NCBI GenBank assembly: GCA_023515795.1
Contig: JALGPX010000087.1
Coordinates: 31,998-54,705 of the forward strand
Reading direction: 5' to 3'
DNA length: 22,708 nt
Source: Amoeboaphelidium occidentale
Lineage: Eukaryota; Aphelidiomycota; Aphelidea
Shown here: positions 1-7,994 of the stretch, in pieces
Layout: every line of letters begins with the position of its first letter
Numbering within the stretch: position 1 is the first letter of the stretch
The notes under the pieces: generated by a model
The model's input: only the letters and a program-made list of their open reading frames with translations
What the model was told of the DNA's origin: nothing
Databases searched by the model: none
Translations under genes and position numbers: made by a program

Positions 1-2
1 TT

Positions 3-449
3 ACCGAGAGTGAAACTGCCATGGAAGAGCAAACTGAAGAAAACAATCCAAGAGGACAACCTAAAAGGCTGAAAACTTACACAGACCGCCAAAAGGCCAT
101 GAAAAAATCCAAAGAATTCGTTGAAAATTCCAGGATAGACGCCCTCATTATTTCAAGCAATTACAGCTGCGATGGAATTCTGGATGTTTTTGGCAAGTAC
201 CTGTCTCCATCAAGACTACTGATAATTCATGCAAACTACGTGGAAGAACTTTACGATACGTACATGAAGCTGAGAAATGACAAGAATTTTATTAACGTGA
301 ATATCAGCGAGAACTTTACCAGATATTATCAGATCTATCCGAAGCGAACTCACGCCGAGAATAACATGACATCAGCAACTGGCTTTATTTTAACTGCGAT
401 AAAAGTCGATGGCTCCAAGTCCGTATGTGTGGACGATCTCATGGGCTGA
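3..449 (+). CDS. TRM6: tRNA m1A58 methyltransferase non-catalytic subunit Trm6 (3' end, cut by window edge)
   Basis: The frame is open to the left edge of the window, so only the last 148 codons are present. The visible protein has a charged linker followed by the Trm6/Gcd10 C-terminal fold, with a DALIISSNYSCDGIL strand-helix, then LSPSRLLIIHANYVEEL, then an SENFTRYYQIYPKRTHAENN segment and a TGFILTAIKV terminal strand. This order matches the end of human TRMT6 (post-SAM-domain region with a W/TR-YQVLP-R-H motif and a final G-x-L/I-L strand). In the known complex Trm6 binds tRNA and partners catalytic Trm61 to methylate A58 in the nucleus. The internal ATG at 21 is not the start. An AATAAA at 460-465 follows the stop, and the next gene begins only 58 bp downstream on the same strand. 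Family recognition is from memory of motifs, not a search. Confidence 0.85.
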   Translation, partial: TESETAMEEQTEENNPRGQPKRLKTYTDRQKAMKKSKEFVENSRIDALIISSNYSCDGILDVFGKYLSPSRLLIIHANYVEELYDTYMKLRNDKNFINVNISENFTRYYQIYPKRTHAENNMTSATGFILTAIKVDGSKSVCVDDLMG

Positions 450-459
450 AGATGCTTTC

Positions 460-465
460 AATAAA
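460..465 (+). terminator. AATAAA poly(A) signal of TRM6
   Basis: A canonical AATAAA hexamer lies 10 bp after the TRM6 stop and 42 bp before the ATG of the VPS9-domain gene. It is the only such signal in this 58-bp gap, so cleavage of the TRM6 transcript probably occurs inside the leader of the next gene. Confidence 0.5.
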
Positions 466-507
466 GGTTGTGGATATTTTGAGATTTTCGTTTTGCTTTA
501 CCGAGTG

Positions 508-2082
508 ATGGATGAAACAGTCGAGCAAAATCAGAAACCAAATGAAGCTGATAACCCGAAACCTTTGGAAGAATCTACGGATAAACTAAAAGACAGCCTC
601 GCTATCGAAGCGCAAATGGAGTTCGATCCTCTCGTTCAGGAAGAGTCAAAGTCAAAAGCTGAATCTGTGACATCCAAAGATGAGAACAGTGCAGCCCAGG
701 ATGCCATCAACGATATCAATGACGGGCACCAGTTGGAGGAGTCTGAAGAGCACAAGGGAGAGGAGCAGCGAATACAAATTGGAGGACTGAGCTTGGATAA
801 GACAAAATTCAGCGATTTGCCTCCGCTAGATTTCGATCTGTTCATTCAGAGGCTACGGCATCCTTCTTCGTACATTTTGGTCAGATTCTTTAAGAGCTTT
901 TTGAAAGAATTTGAAAAGAAGCCATGGAACGCAGAGCAACAGGTTAAAATTGTCACTGACTTTTTGGTTTTCATCAACGCACAACTACGAAAGACTGGAC
1001 AGTGGAAGACTGAGGCGGAAGAAGTTTTCGAAATGGCAGAGGAAGGCTGGGAAAAGCTTGTGACCAGGAAAGTATATCCCGCGCTGTTTGGGCACATGGA
1101 CGATTTGAAACAAGATGCCCTGATACGAGAAAAGATTTACTTTCACGATTGGGTGGAGGAGAAGCATCTTGATATTCCGTCACTAGGAGATGAGCATAGA
1201 GATACTTTTATTGATTTGGTGTCGCAAGAGTTCATAAAAATGGATCATGACTTCAGAAGTCCTAGAGACAAACTTGTGTGTGTTCTAAATGCATGCAAAA
1301 TTATTATGAGTTACATTGAGCAAGAACATATTCACGCATCTGCTGATGACTTTCTACCGGTGTTAATTTTTGTGATTATGCGGTCAGCTCCGATAAAGAT
1401 CAAGTCAAATGCGTTATTTATAAGTCGGTTTAGGAGTCCAGCTAAATTAAACTCTGAGGCTGGATACTACTTGACGAACATTATGGGTGCTCTGTCTTTT
1501 ATTGAACAGCTTAGTTCGAAATCACTCACTATTCCTGAGGAAGAATATGAAGAGCGCATAAATGCTAAACAAGAGTCATGGCAAGCGGACAAGGATGAAA
1601 TATTGAAAAATATCCTGCCTAAACCACCTGCAAGGCCTGCGCTTCCTCCTAAAGACACGACTGTCAAAAGAGCAGACTCATCTGTGTCTGAAATTCTAAG
1701 CGAGGCCACACAGAATGCCAAGAATTTACTTGCTTCAAGAATGAGCTACTTCAACAAGTTTTTCAATGATCAAATACTAGACGAGGGATCTTCTTCATCA
1801 AGACAACGATCATCATCTCAGCCGCATGCATCACCTCAGCCAAGCACGATGTCTTCGCGAGCATCTTCCGCTTCTGCAACATCACCGAAAAAGGAAAGCA
1901 ACAAAGTGAAATCTCCACAATCTCAGACGCAGAACCCTGTTCTCACGAATGATCACTCAGAATTTTTATCTGACCTCACAAATCAAGACAGAGAACTGCT
2001 TGGCGATTATGAGATGCAATTAGCTTTAGCACTAAGTATGTCCGAGGAAGAGCATCGGAAAGAGTTAGACAAGGACATCTAA
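508..2082 (+). CDS. VPS9: VPS9-domain Rab5-type guanine nucleotide exchange factor with C-terminal UIM
   Basis: This is a 524-residue intronless gene. Residues 1-105 are acidic and disordered. Residues ~145-345 form a helical bundle plus VPS9 domain. The hallmark ADDFLPVL stretch carries the catalytic Asp (D280/D281), and GYYLTNIMGALSFIEQL carries the conserved Tyr (Y320/Y321). The alignment to Rabex-5 is close by eye. A Ser/Pro/Gln-rich linker follows (~425-485). The last 28 residues contain LGDYEMQLALALSMSEEE, an acidic-hydrophobic-Ala-x-x-Ser pattern typical of a ubiquitin-interacting motif. Yeast Vps9 instead ends in a CUE domain. Family members activate Vps21/Rab5 on endosomes and use ubiquitin binding for recruitment. 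The frame extends upstream to an ATG at 409 inside TRM6, but those codons look non-coding, so the ATG at 508 was chosen. The stop lies 50 bp from the convergent claudin-like gene. Confidence 0.88.
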   Translation: MDETVEQNQKPNEADNPKPLEESTDKLKDSLAIEAQMEFDPLVQEESKSKAESVTSKDENSAAQDAINDINDGHQLEESEEHKGEEQRIQIGGLSLDKTKFSDLPPLDFDLFIQRLRHPSSYILVRFFKSFLKEFEKKPWNAEQQVKIVTDFLVFINAQLRKTGQWKTEAEEVFEMAEEGWEKLVTRKVYPALFGHMDDLKQDALIREKIYFHDWVEEKHLDIPSLGDEHRDTFIDLVSQEFIKMDHDFRSPRDKLVCVLNACKIIMSYIEQEHIHASADDFLPVLIFVIMRSAPIKIKSNALFISRFRSPAKLNSEAGYYLTNIMGALSFIEQLSSKSLTIPEEEYEERINAKQESWQADKDEILKNILPKPPARPALPPKDTTVKRADSSVSEILSEATQNAKNLLASRMSYFNKFFNDQILDEGSSSSRQRSSSQPHASPQPSTMSSRASSASATSPKKESNKVKSPQSQTQNPVLTNDHSEFLSDLTNQDRELLGDYEMQLALALSMSEEEHRKELDKDI

Positions 2083-2132
2083 CAACTAGTTCTTGAACAA
2101 AATATAAAATTACTTAATTTATTTGAACGAGC

Positions 2133-2774
2133 TTAAGCATCTTCTTGTGATACTTCAGACAATGGAACTTGATTGTTTTGAGACATCTTGTCCATCTTAC
2201 GCATTTGCAAAATAGAGTCAACAGCATAACCAACAACACAAACCCAAACAATAATGAGCGCTGCTAAAGCACAAGAAGATCCGTAACTGGCTGTCAAGTT
2301 AACAACGTTTGAAACAGGTTTGATGCTGTTGAAGAACGCTGCAGCACAAGCGTAACCAATGGTGTAACAAATTGCAGGGAAGAGAAGGCCAATAGCAAGA
2401 ACGCCACTTCCACCAGCACAAACGCACATCAAACCAAGATTGAAGAATACACCAATGATGTAGAAGGCCTGAGCTGCAGCAATCTGGGAAGGAGTGAAAT
2501 CGTAGTAAACAAAGGACCCAAAAACAACAGGCTGACCAGCCGTAGATACTGTCAATGTAGGGCTGGCGTAAGACCAAGCGTAACCACAAACAGATTGCGT
2601 ACAAGCTTGCCATAATCCTACTTGGAAATAGCGATCACCCTTTTGAGGGTTTGTAGCAGTGAACTGGATCCATGGACCAGACAAAGCAACAATAACCAAA
2701 GTAAAAGCGGTAAGAGCCAAAAGAGAAAACACGACCTGTGCAGGGCTAATGCGAAATTTATCCTCAGAAGCCAT
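2133..2774 (-). CDS. Claudin/SUR7-like four-helix membrane protein, paralogue A
   Basis: This is a 213-residue intronless protein with four hydrophobic segments at about 11-33, 100-119, 122-148 and 166-189. The first extracellular loop holds the claudin-superfamily signature: W35, then GLW at 53-55, then C58 and C63 (GLWQACTQSVCG). The short hydrophilic C-terminal tail has Ser and acidic residues. In fungi this superfamily includes SUR7/PalI/Fmp45-type plasma membrane proteins of eisosomes and pH sensing. Which of these jobs applies cannot be read from sequence. It aligns without a single gap to the neighbouring paralogue B (about 59% identity by hand count over 208 residues), so the pair arose by tandem duplication. 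Each gene has its own 105-176 bp upstream spacer. Confidence 0.85.
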   Translation of the reverse strand: MASEDKFRISPAQVVFSLLALTAFTLVIVALSGPWIQFTATNPQKGDRYFQVGLWQACTQSVCGYAWSYASPTLTVSTAGQPVVFGSFVYYDFTPSQIAAAQAFYIIGVFFNLGLMCVCAGGSGVLAIGLLFPAICYTIGYACAAAFFNSIKPVSNVVNLTASYGSSCALAALIIVWVCVVGYAVDSILQMRKMDKMSQNNQVPLSEVSQEDA

Positions 2775-2950
2775 TTTCAGAACGAGGAAAATTTTGCAAA
2801 CCGACGATCCGGTGGCAACTAAGTTAGTTTGCAGATCCTCAGCAACCTAAAAATCATCCCGATCTAGCAGTGCATAAAGAAGCTTGAGCCCGGAGCTCTG
2901 TGCGATAAAAAATCGTTCAATTTATTTCAATTAAATTAAGCATGTTTACA

Positions 2951-3577
2951 TCAAACTCCAGACAATGGAGCTTGGGAGTTACGGTTTAATCTTTGTCTTG
3001 TGCGTTTTTGCAACAAGTAATCAATGAAATAACCAATGACAGTGATCCAACCAATGATGAGTGCTGCCATACCAGAACCATAACCAAAAGTAGTTGCTAA
3101 ATCGGAAACATTTGGAATGGGTTGGACATTCAAAAAGAATGATGCAGCACAAGCAAAAGCAATAGTGTAACAAATAACAGGAATGAGCAAGATAAGAGCG
3201 ATAATACCACTTCCACCGGTGCAAGCGCATAGTGCACCAAGATTGAAGAGAACACCAATGAGGTAGAACGCTTGGGCTGACGAAATCGTGGAAGGAGTGT
3301 AGTCGTAATAAACGAACGATTCATAAACAACAGCCTGGCCACCTGTCGTTATTGTGTATGTAGGGCTGCTTCTAGCCCATGCATAACCACAAACAGATTG
3401 CGTACAAGCTTGCCACAAACCAACTTCGAAATAGCGTTTACCCTTTTCAACGCTTGTAGCATTAAAGTAAATCCATGGACCAGACATGGCAACAATAGCC
3501 ATGGTGAAGGTGGTAAGAGCCAGCAAGGAAAGCAAAATCTGAAGAGGACCAATATGATATTTTTCTCCAAAAGCCAT
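2951..3577 (-). CDS. Claudin/SUR7-like four-helix membrane protein, paralogue B
   Basis: This is a 208-residue protein with the same topology as paralogue A: helices at about 11-33, 100-119, 122-148 and 166-189. The loop signature W35 / GLW 53-55 / C58 / C63 sits at identical positions. The extracellular loop and the first three helices are best conserved. The region around residues 150-170 before helix 4 and the cytoplasmic tail (K/R-rich, ending APLSGV) have diverged most. The tail difference suggests separate cytoplasmic partners or trafficking, which is inference. No intron is needed. The start ATG at 3577 is preceded by a 105-bp spacer to the third family member. Confidence 0.85.
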   Translation of the reverse strand: MAFGEKYHIGPLQILLSLLALTTFTMAIVAMSGPWIYFNATSVEKGKRYFEVGLWQACTQSVCGYAWARSSPTYTITTGGQAVVYESFVYYDYTPSTISSAQAFYLIGVLFNLGALCACTGGSGIIALILLIPVICYTIAFACAASFFLNVQPIPNVSDLATTFGYGSGMAALIIGWITVIGYFIDYLLQKRTRQRLNRNSQAPLSGV

Positions 3578-3682
3578 TTTGAGTTATCGGAAATTATTGA
3601 AACAGATGATCGGGCGACGCTTTTTATGTTGCTGAGATCTGTGGGAACTTAAGTTTCCCGGCATTGTGTTCCATAAACAAAC

Positions 3683-4342
3683 TCAATCTTCTATTGCGTT
3701 GTCATCTAACGGCATCCTGGCCTGTTCTAGGATACTTTCTTTGTATTCACCTTCTGCATTCTGTATTTGTTGTTTATTACCATTACGGTAATCATTACGG
3801 TCTTTAAAGAAGAGGATAATAAAACCAATAAGAGATGCATACATAAGAAATAAAGAAACTAGCCCAGAGTAAAATGCCGCACCATAGTTGAAGTCAAATC
3901 CAAGAGATGATGAATGATACATGAGCCAAGTGAAATATGCAGTTGCGCAGGCAAAAGCGACCGTACTGAATAATGTTGGTGCAGCAAGACAGAACAGTAT
4001 TCGCTTCGTGCCGTTATACCAATAATAGCAAGTCGACAATATGAAAGGTATACATAGAAAATAGAATACGACAGCGGCCATTACAAGCTCTGGTACTCCA
4101 TTCTCAATAAGCCGAGGGTCTGTAGGTGCGTCTACTTGAATATATTCATTATCGTACCATGTGTCGTCGCATTTTGCGTCAAGGCATGCATCGAAAAGAC
4201 CCACGACTTTCCTTCCTTTCGACACTTCCTGATACAGCCAAGAGGGAATAGCAAGCGCGCATATTAGAAGTATAAATGAAGCAAATGTAGAAAGAAAGAG
4301 AAGAGAACCCGCGTTTTCTCGGGAGCCAAAGTATGGGCGCAT
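3683..4342 (-). CDS. Divergent claudin/SUR7-like membrane protein, paralogue C
   Basis: This is a 219-residue protein from the ATG at 4342 (MRPYFGSRENAG). The open frame extends 12 codons further to a GTG, but an in-frame TAA immediately precedes that and no other ATG exists. There are four membrane segments. The first loop reads PSW...VVGLFDACLDAKCDD, so the tryptophan of the GLW signature is replaced by Phe while the Cys pair is kept. The tail is longer and polar, with an acidic end (LDDNAIED). It lies in the same orientation directly upstream of paralogues B and A and shares their fold, so it is probably the oldest member of a three-gene tandem array. Function is unknown beyond the claudin-like superfamily. 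A 5' exon cannot be excluded. Confidence 0.7.
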   Translation of the reverse strand: MRPYFGSRENAGSLLFLSTFASFILLICALAIPSWLYQEVSKGRKVVGLFDACLDAKCDDTWYDNEYIQVDAPTDPRLIENGVPELVMAAVVFYFLCIPFILSTCYYWYNGTKRILFCLAAPTLFSTVAFACATAYFTWLMYHSSSLGFDFNYGAAFYSGLVSLFLMYASLIGFIILFFKDRNDYRNGNKQQIQNAEGEYKESILEQARMPLDDNAIED

Positions 4343-5014
4343 TCTCGAACCAACAAAAAGATCAGCATTCAACTTCACTTATTGTGATTTGCAAAAACGA
4401 GCTCGTGCAGTCCGAGTTAGCTCCTCATGCGAGAAAACGTAATAAAAACGCTAGAAAAAGTCCTCTCACCTTCTTTTATTGCTTCTATCGGACTGAAAGT
4501 CGATTAACATTATGATATTGCACAATGAGCAGCCGTTCAGAGTCACGATACTGATGATACTACAGCCCTGAGACCTAATTGGTGACTTGTAGCCACAGAT
4601 CTACTCCGCATCATCAGGCTCCGCTGTTTCAAGTTCATATTGGAGAGATCAAATGGTCTGTATGGAGTACACGCTAATGGAACCTGCCTCTAATTGACAC
4701 AGAATTATACAGAGATTTCAATGAACGTTTGAAGCTCAATGCACCTTGCTATCTCTGTGGAACTTTTATGCTTCTATCTTTGGAAATAAACATTTTGAAA
4801 GTCTGCTTGAACCACGCTGCACTCAACACTTTGTTACACTCTTACACCGTCTTCCCGCGCTCGAATGGTTGTTTCAACACCTCGCTAGCACAGTAAGCGC
4901 CAATGTATGCGATGTCGTTTCTTGTTGAGACTCTGCAACTGTTTCCGTCAGAAAATTTCTTCTACTTTTTGTACTCTTAAGATTCGAGCCAAAATCAAAG
5001 TTCCTAAAGAATTA
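4343..5014. other. Gene-free stretch, nothing recognised
   Basis: I find no ORF with protein-like composition, no tRNA-like cloverleaf and no repeat shared with the rest of the window here, apart from isolated TGTTTCA heptamers at 4625 and 4870. The first ~200 bp presumably hold the promoter of the claudin-like gene C. Confidence 0.5.
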
Positions 5015-5270
5015 CATTATAACATGGAAAGGAAACGATATCATAATTTAGTTGCTCTGGAAGTCCATGCCAAAGTTTCAGCTTTACAGCGTCAGCGCAT
5101 CATTTATGCGCGAAAAGTGGTTTCAACGAGATATCCGAGCCAGCTCTAAAGCGCTTCCTCTAGGAGACATAGACGTGAGTCTAGCTTTATTAATCTATCG
5201 ACTGACGCTTTAATTGTGGCATTTGGTTGCGTGTTGGTGTTGTTGTTTCAGACTGATATTTGATCTCATG
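5015..5270 (+). repeat. Diverged, older copy of the TGTTTCA repeat family
   Basis: The order of short matches parallels the repeat that begins at 5730: a gtttcagctt block, then a gtggtttca-cgagatat block, then a tctatcga-tga block, then a g-tgttg-tgtttca block. The sequences between the matches have drifted strongly. This looks like an old copy of the same dispersed element. The call rests on eye alignment only. Confidence 0.4.
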
Positions 5271-5729
5271 CACAAACTTGATGGGTGACTACTGGAACAT
5301 CCTTATCGCATGACTCTATTCCTTTATCCTTGACAGGTAAAGAACTCTATATGCTATTTTGGAGCTAAACAAACTCTAACTGTAAGAAAGTTCACAATCA
5401 GAGAAACAATTGGCAATAGCATTCTCAAGACTTACGCTTGAGAGTTGAATTTCGCGCATAGGAAACTTCACATGATGAACTTTCAGAATCATCCATTAGA
5501 TTTGGCTTAAGTTGTTGGGACGCAAGCTATGCCGCCATGTTTTGATCGCGATCGCGCTGTTTCAATCAAAGAAGGAAGGATTATCAAGAACATTCTAAAT
5601 AAATTGCGTTTCAGACCATCAGAATTCAAATTATCGTTTATTCCCTAAGCCGCTTGATTTTCTGCGTAAGAATAGTAGCTTTTTCTGAGGGCTGTTTGAT
5701 ATTGCAGCAAATCTCGACCACGAGCGAGC
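5271..5729. other. Gene-free stretch, nothing recognised
   Basis: This is AT-rich DNA without a supported ORF or RNA gene. It contains one TGTTTCA heptamer (5558-5564) and leads into the repeat array. Confidence 0.4.
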
Positions 5730-6219
5730 GAAGACCGAATCAAACATCGAAATGTGCTGAAAACGTAACAACCAAGACGAATAGAGGTATAAGAAGCATG
5801 GATATCATAAAAGGATCACTCAAAGGGCTCGATGCTCGAGTTTCAGCTTCGTGGCATAAGCAGCACATATAAGTGGGCTAGGTGGTTTCAGCGAGATATA
5901 TTCAACAGTTCTAACTATTTTAGTCTGACCTTCCATACTGGTCGTCTTTACTCTATTGTCTATCGATTGATATTGATATTATAGGTGTCTGTGACGTTTA
6001 GGTGTTGTTTCACGATAGCTCATTTTCATAGTGGACTAAAAATTCATGATACTACTCTAAAACTCAATAAAATCTATACCTAGAGAAAGGAAAAAATACG
6101 CCCTTTCTATTGGTACCTCAACTGTTCCCACTGGTGCCTGAATCATGGAGCTATATGGTCGGATAACAAACGGGTCTGAAATTTCTCAGACCGCATTACT
6201 CCTCCAGTTTTGAAGTAGA
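5730..6219 (+). repeat. Repeat array, segment 1 (5' part of unit)
   Basis: The segment starts gaagaccgaatcaaacatcg and ends tgaagtaga just before a single N. It matches 6221-6538 over its first ~320 bp and 6540-6700 over its last ~160 bp, with only scattered substitutions. It carries TGTTTCA at 6006-6012. No intact ORF is present. On the minus strand a stretch around 6080-6210 reads protein-like (PFV-RPYSSMIQAP) but with a stop, so it could be a remnant of a transposon gene. Confidence 0.75.
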
Positions 6220-6220
6220 N

Positions 6221-6538
6221 GAAGATCGAATCAAACATCGAAATGTGCTGAAAACGTAACAACCAAGACGAATAGAGGTATAAGAAGCACGGATATCGTA
6301 ATAGGAACACTCAAAGGGCTCGAAGCTCGAGTTTCAGCTTCGTGGCATAAGCAGCACATATAAGTGGGCTAGGTGGTTTTAGCGAGATATCTTCAACAGT
6401 TCTAACTTTTTTAGTCTAACCTTCCATAATGGTCGTCTTTACTCTATTGTATATCGATTTATATTGATATTATAGGTGTCTGTGACGTTTAGGTGTTGTT
6501 TCACGACAGCCCATTTTCATAGTAGACTAAAAATTCAT
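6221..6538 (+). repeat. Repeat array, segment 2
   Basis: This is a second copy of the first ~320 bp of segment 1, bounded by N at 6220 and N at 6539. Differences are mostly single substitutions (for example accgaa to atcgaa at the start). The join at 6539 lacks about 15 bp present in segment 1, which fits a gap of unknown size written as one N. Confidence 0.75.
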
Positions 6539-6539
6539 N

Positions 6540-7053
6540 CTCAATAAAATCTATACCTAGAGAAAGGAAAAAATACGCCCTTTCTATTGGTACCTCAACT
6601 GTTCCCACTGGTGCCTGAATCATGGAGCTATATGGTCGGATAACAAACGGGTCTGAAATTTCTCAGACCGCATTACTCCTCCAGTTTTGAAGTAGACGAG
6701 GATTTGAAGCTACCATTGTCTTTCTCTAAGCTTACGTTAGCGTGATAGAATCGTGGTTTGATTGAAAACCTCTCGAGGCTAGAGATTTTTACAATTGCCG
6801 GTGGAGGTCAATCTGGCAATTTTCTTGAATCAAATAACTGAGATGCAAGTATTAAATCGAAGATTATTCAACAAAGATGAAAGATCTTTATTAACAAGAC
6901 ATATATTCTTCATCAGGAAGTCATCAGACTCCTTGCTGTAGCTCGTTGTGTCTGTAGCATCAATGCGCAAAAACGTTTTAAGCACCTTTGGCCGTTACAG
7001 GCAGCGCATACAAATACCATAAATGTCTTCTAGACTCTAGCAGTTGATGTAGT
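6540..7053 (+). repeat. Repeat array, segment 3 (3' part of unit)
   Basis: It begins with ctcaataaaatctatacc, which matches the end of segment 1, and runs on into the 3' part of the unit (cggtggaggtcaatctgg, catcaggaagtcatcagac) before an N at 7054. Together with segments 1 and 2 it defines a unit of roughly 1.3 kb. Confidence 0.75.
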
Positions 7054-7054
7054 N

Positions 7055-7455
7055 GTTTAGGTGTTGTTTCACGACAGCCCATTTTCATAGTAGACTAAAA
7101 ATTCATGATACTACGCTAAACCTCAATAAAATCTACATCCAAACTAAAGATAAAGTACGCCCTTTCTATTGGTACCTCAACTGTTACAATTGGTGCCTGA
7201 ATCATGGAGCTATATGGTCGGAGAACAAACGGGTCTGAGATTTCTAAGACCGCATTACTCCTCCAGTTTTGAAGTAGACGAGCATTTGGAGCTACCATTG
7301 TCTTTCTCTAAGATTACTTTAGCGTGATAGCATTGTGGTTTCATTGAAAAGCTCTCGAGGCTAGAGATTTTTACAATTGCCGGTGGAGGTCAATCTGGCA
7401 ATTTTCTTGAATCAAACATTTCAGATCCAAGTATTAAATCGAAGATTATTCAACA
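7055..7455 (+). repeat. Repeat array, segment 4
   Basis: This is a third copy covering the middle of the unit, from gtttaggtgttgtttcac to the aagattattcaaca block, ending at N 7456. It is more diverged than segments 1-3. Unlike them, it has an open minus-strand frame at 7116-7298, which is probably a decayed element ORF or chance. Confidence 0.7.
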
Positions 7456-7456
7456 N

Positions 7457-7770
7457 TAGCGTGATAGAATCGTGGTTTCATTGAAAAGCTCTCGAGGCTA
7501 GAGATTTTTACAATTGCCGGTGGGGGTCAATCTGACAATTTTCTTGAATCAAACAACTGAGATAGAAGTATTAAATCGAAGATTATTCAACATAGATGAA
7601 AGATCTTTATTAACAAGACATATATTCTTCATCAGGAAGTCATCAGACTCCTTGCTGTAGCTCGTTGTGTCCGTAGCATCAATGCCCAAAAACGCCTTAA
7701 GCGCCTTGGGCTGTTACAGGCAGCGCATACAAATACCATAAAAGTCTTCTAGACTTCAGGCGTTGATCCA
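7457..7770 (+). repeat. Repeat array, segment 5
   Basis: It repeats the 3' part of the unit seen at about 6740-7050 (tagcgtgatagaatcgtgg through the cagcgcatacaaataccat block). After 7770 the sequence becomes unique and leads into the Fanzor gene, so the Fanzor lies directly against the repeat array. Confidence 0.7.
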
Positions 7771-7994
7771 AACCAGTGAATATGAGTGTTTAACATCATT
7801 AGCAAGCTATATCATCGTGAAAATCCGTGAATTCCATGTCCCTTGGTCGTTTAAGAGTAAATAAGATACCATCGAGTTCAACACGAACCGCGTTGTTTCA
7901 ACTCGACCCAAGCAGGGAAATCATACGCCACACGCATAAACAATCTTTCAAGGCGTTCTTCTTTCGTAAGCTAGCTCGCTTTTTCTCTTTTTGT

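Noticed and set aside
409-507. Upstream in-frame ATG extending the VPS9 gene into TRM6
   Set aside because: The extra 33 residues overlap the TRM6 coding end in another frame and look non-coding. The ATG at 508 gives a normal acidic N-terminus.
4746-5149. Short plus-strand open frames of 60-80 codons
   Set aside because: Cysteine-rich random-looking composition, overlap with a diverged repeat, and no motif.
7116-7298. 60-codon minus-strand open frame inside repeat segment 4
   Set aside because: The equivalent frames in the other repeat copies contain stops, so it is at most a transposon-gene remnant.
5730-7770. CRISPR-like array
   Set aside because: The repeat units are hundreds of bases long and not separated by unique spacers.
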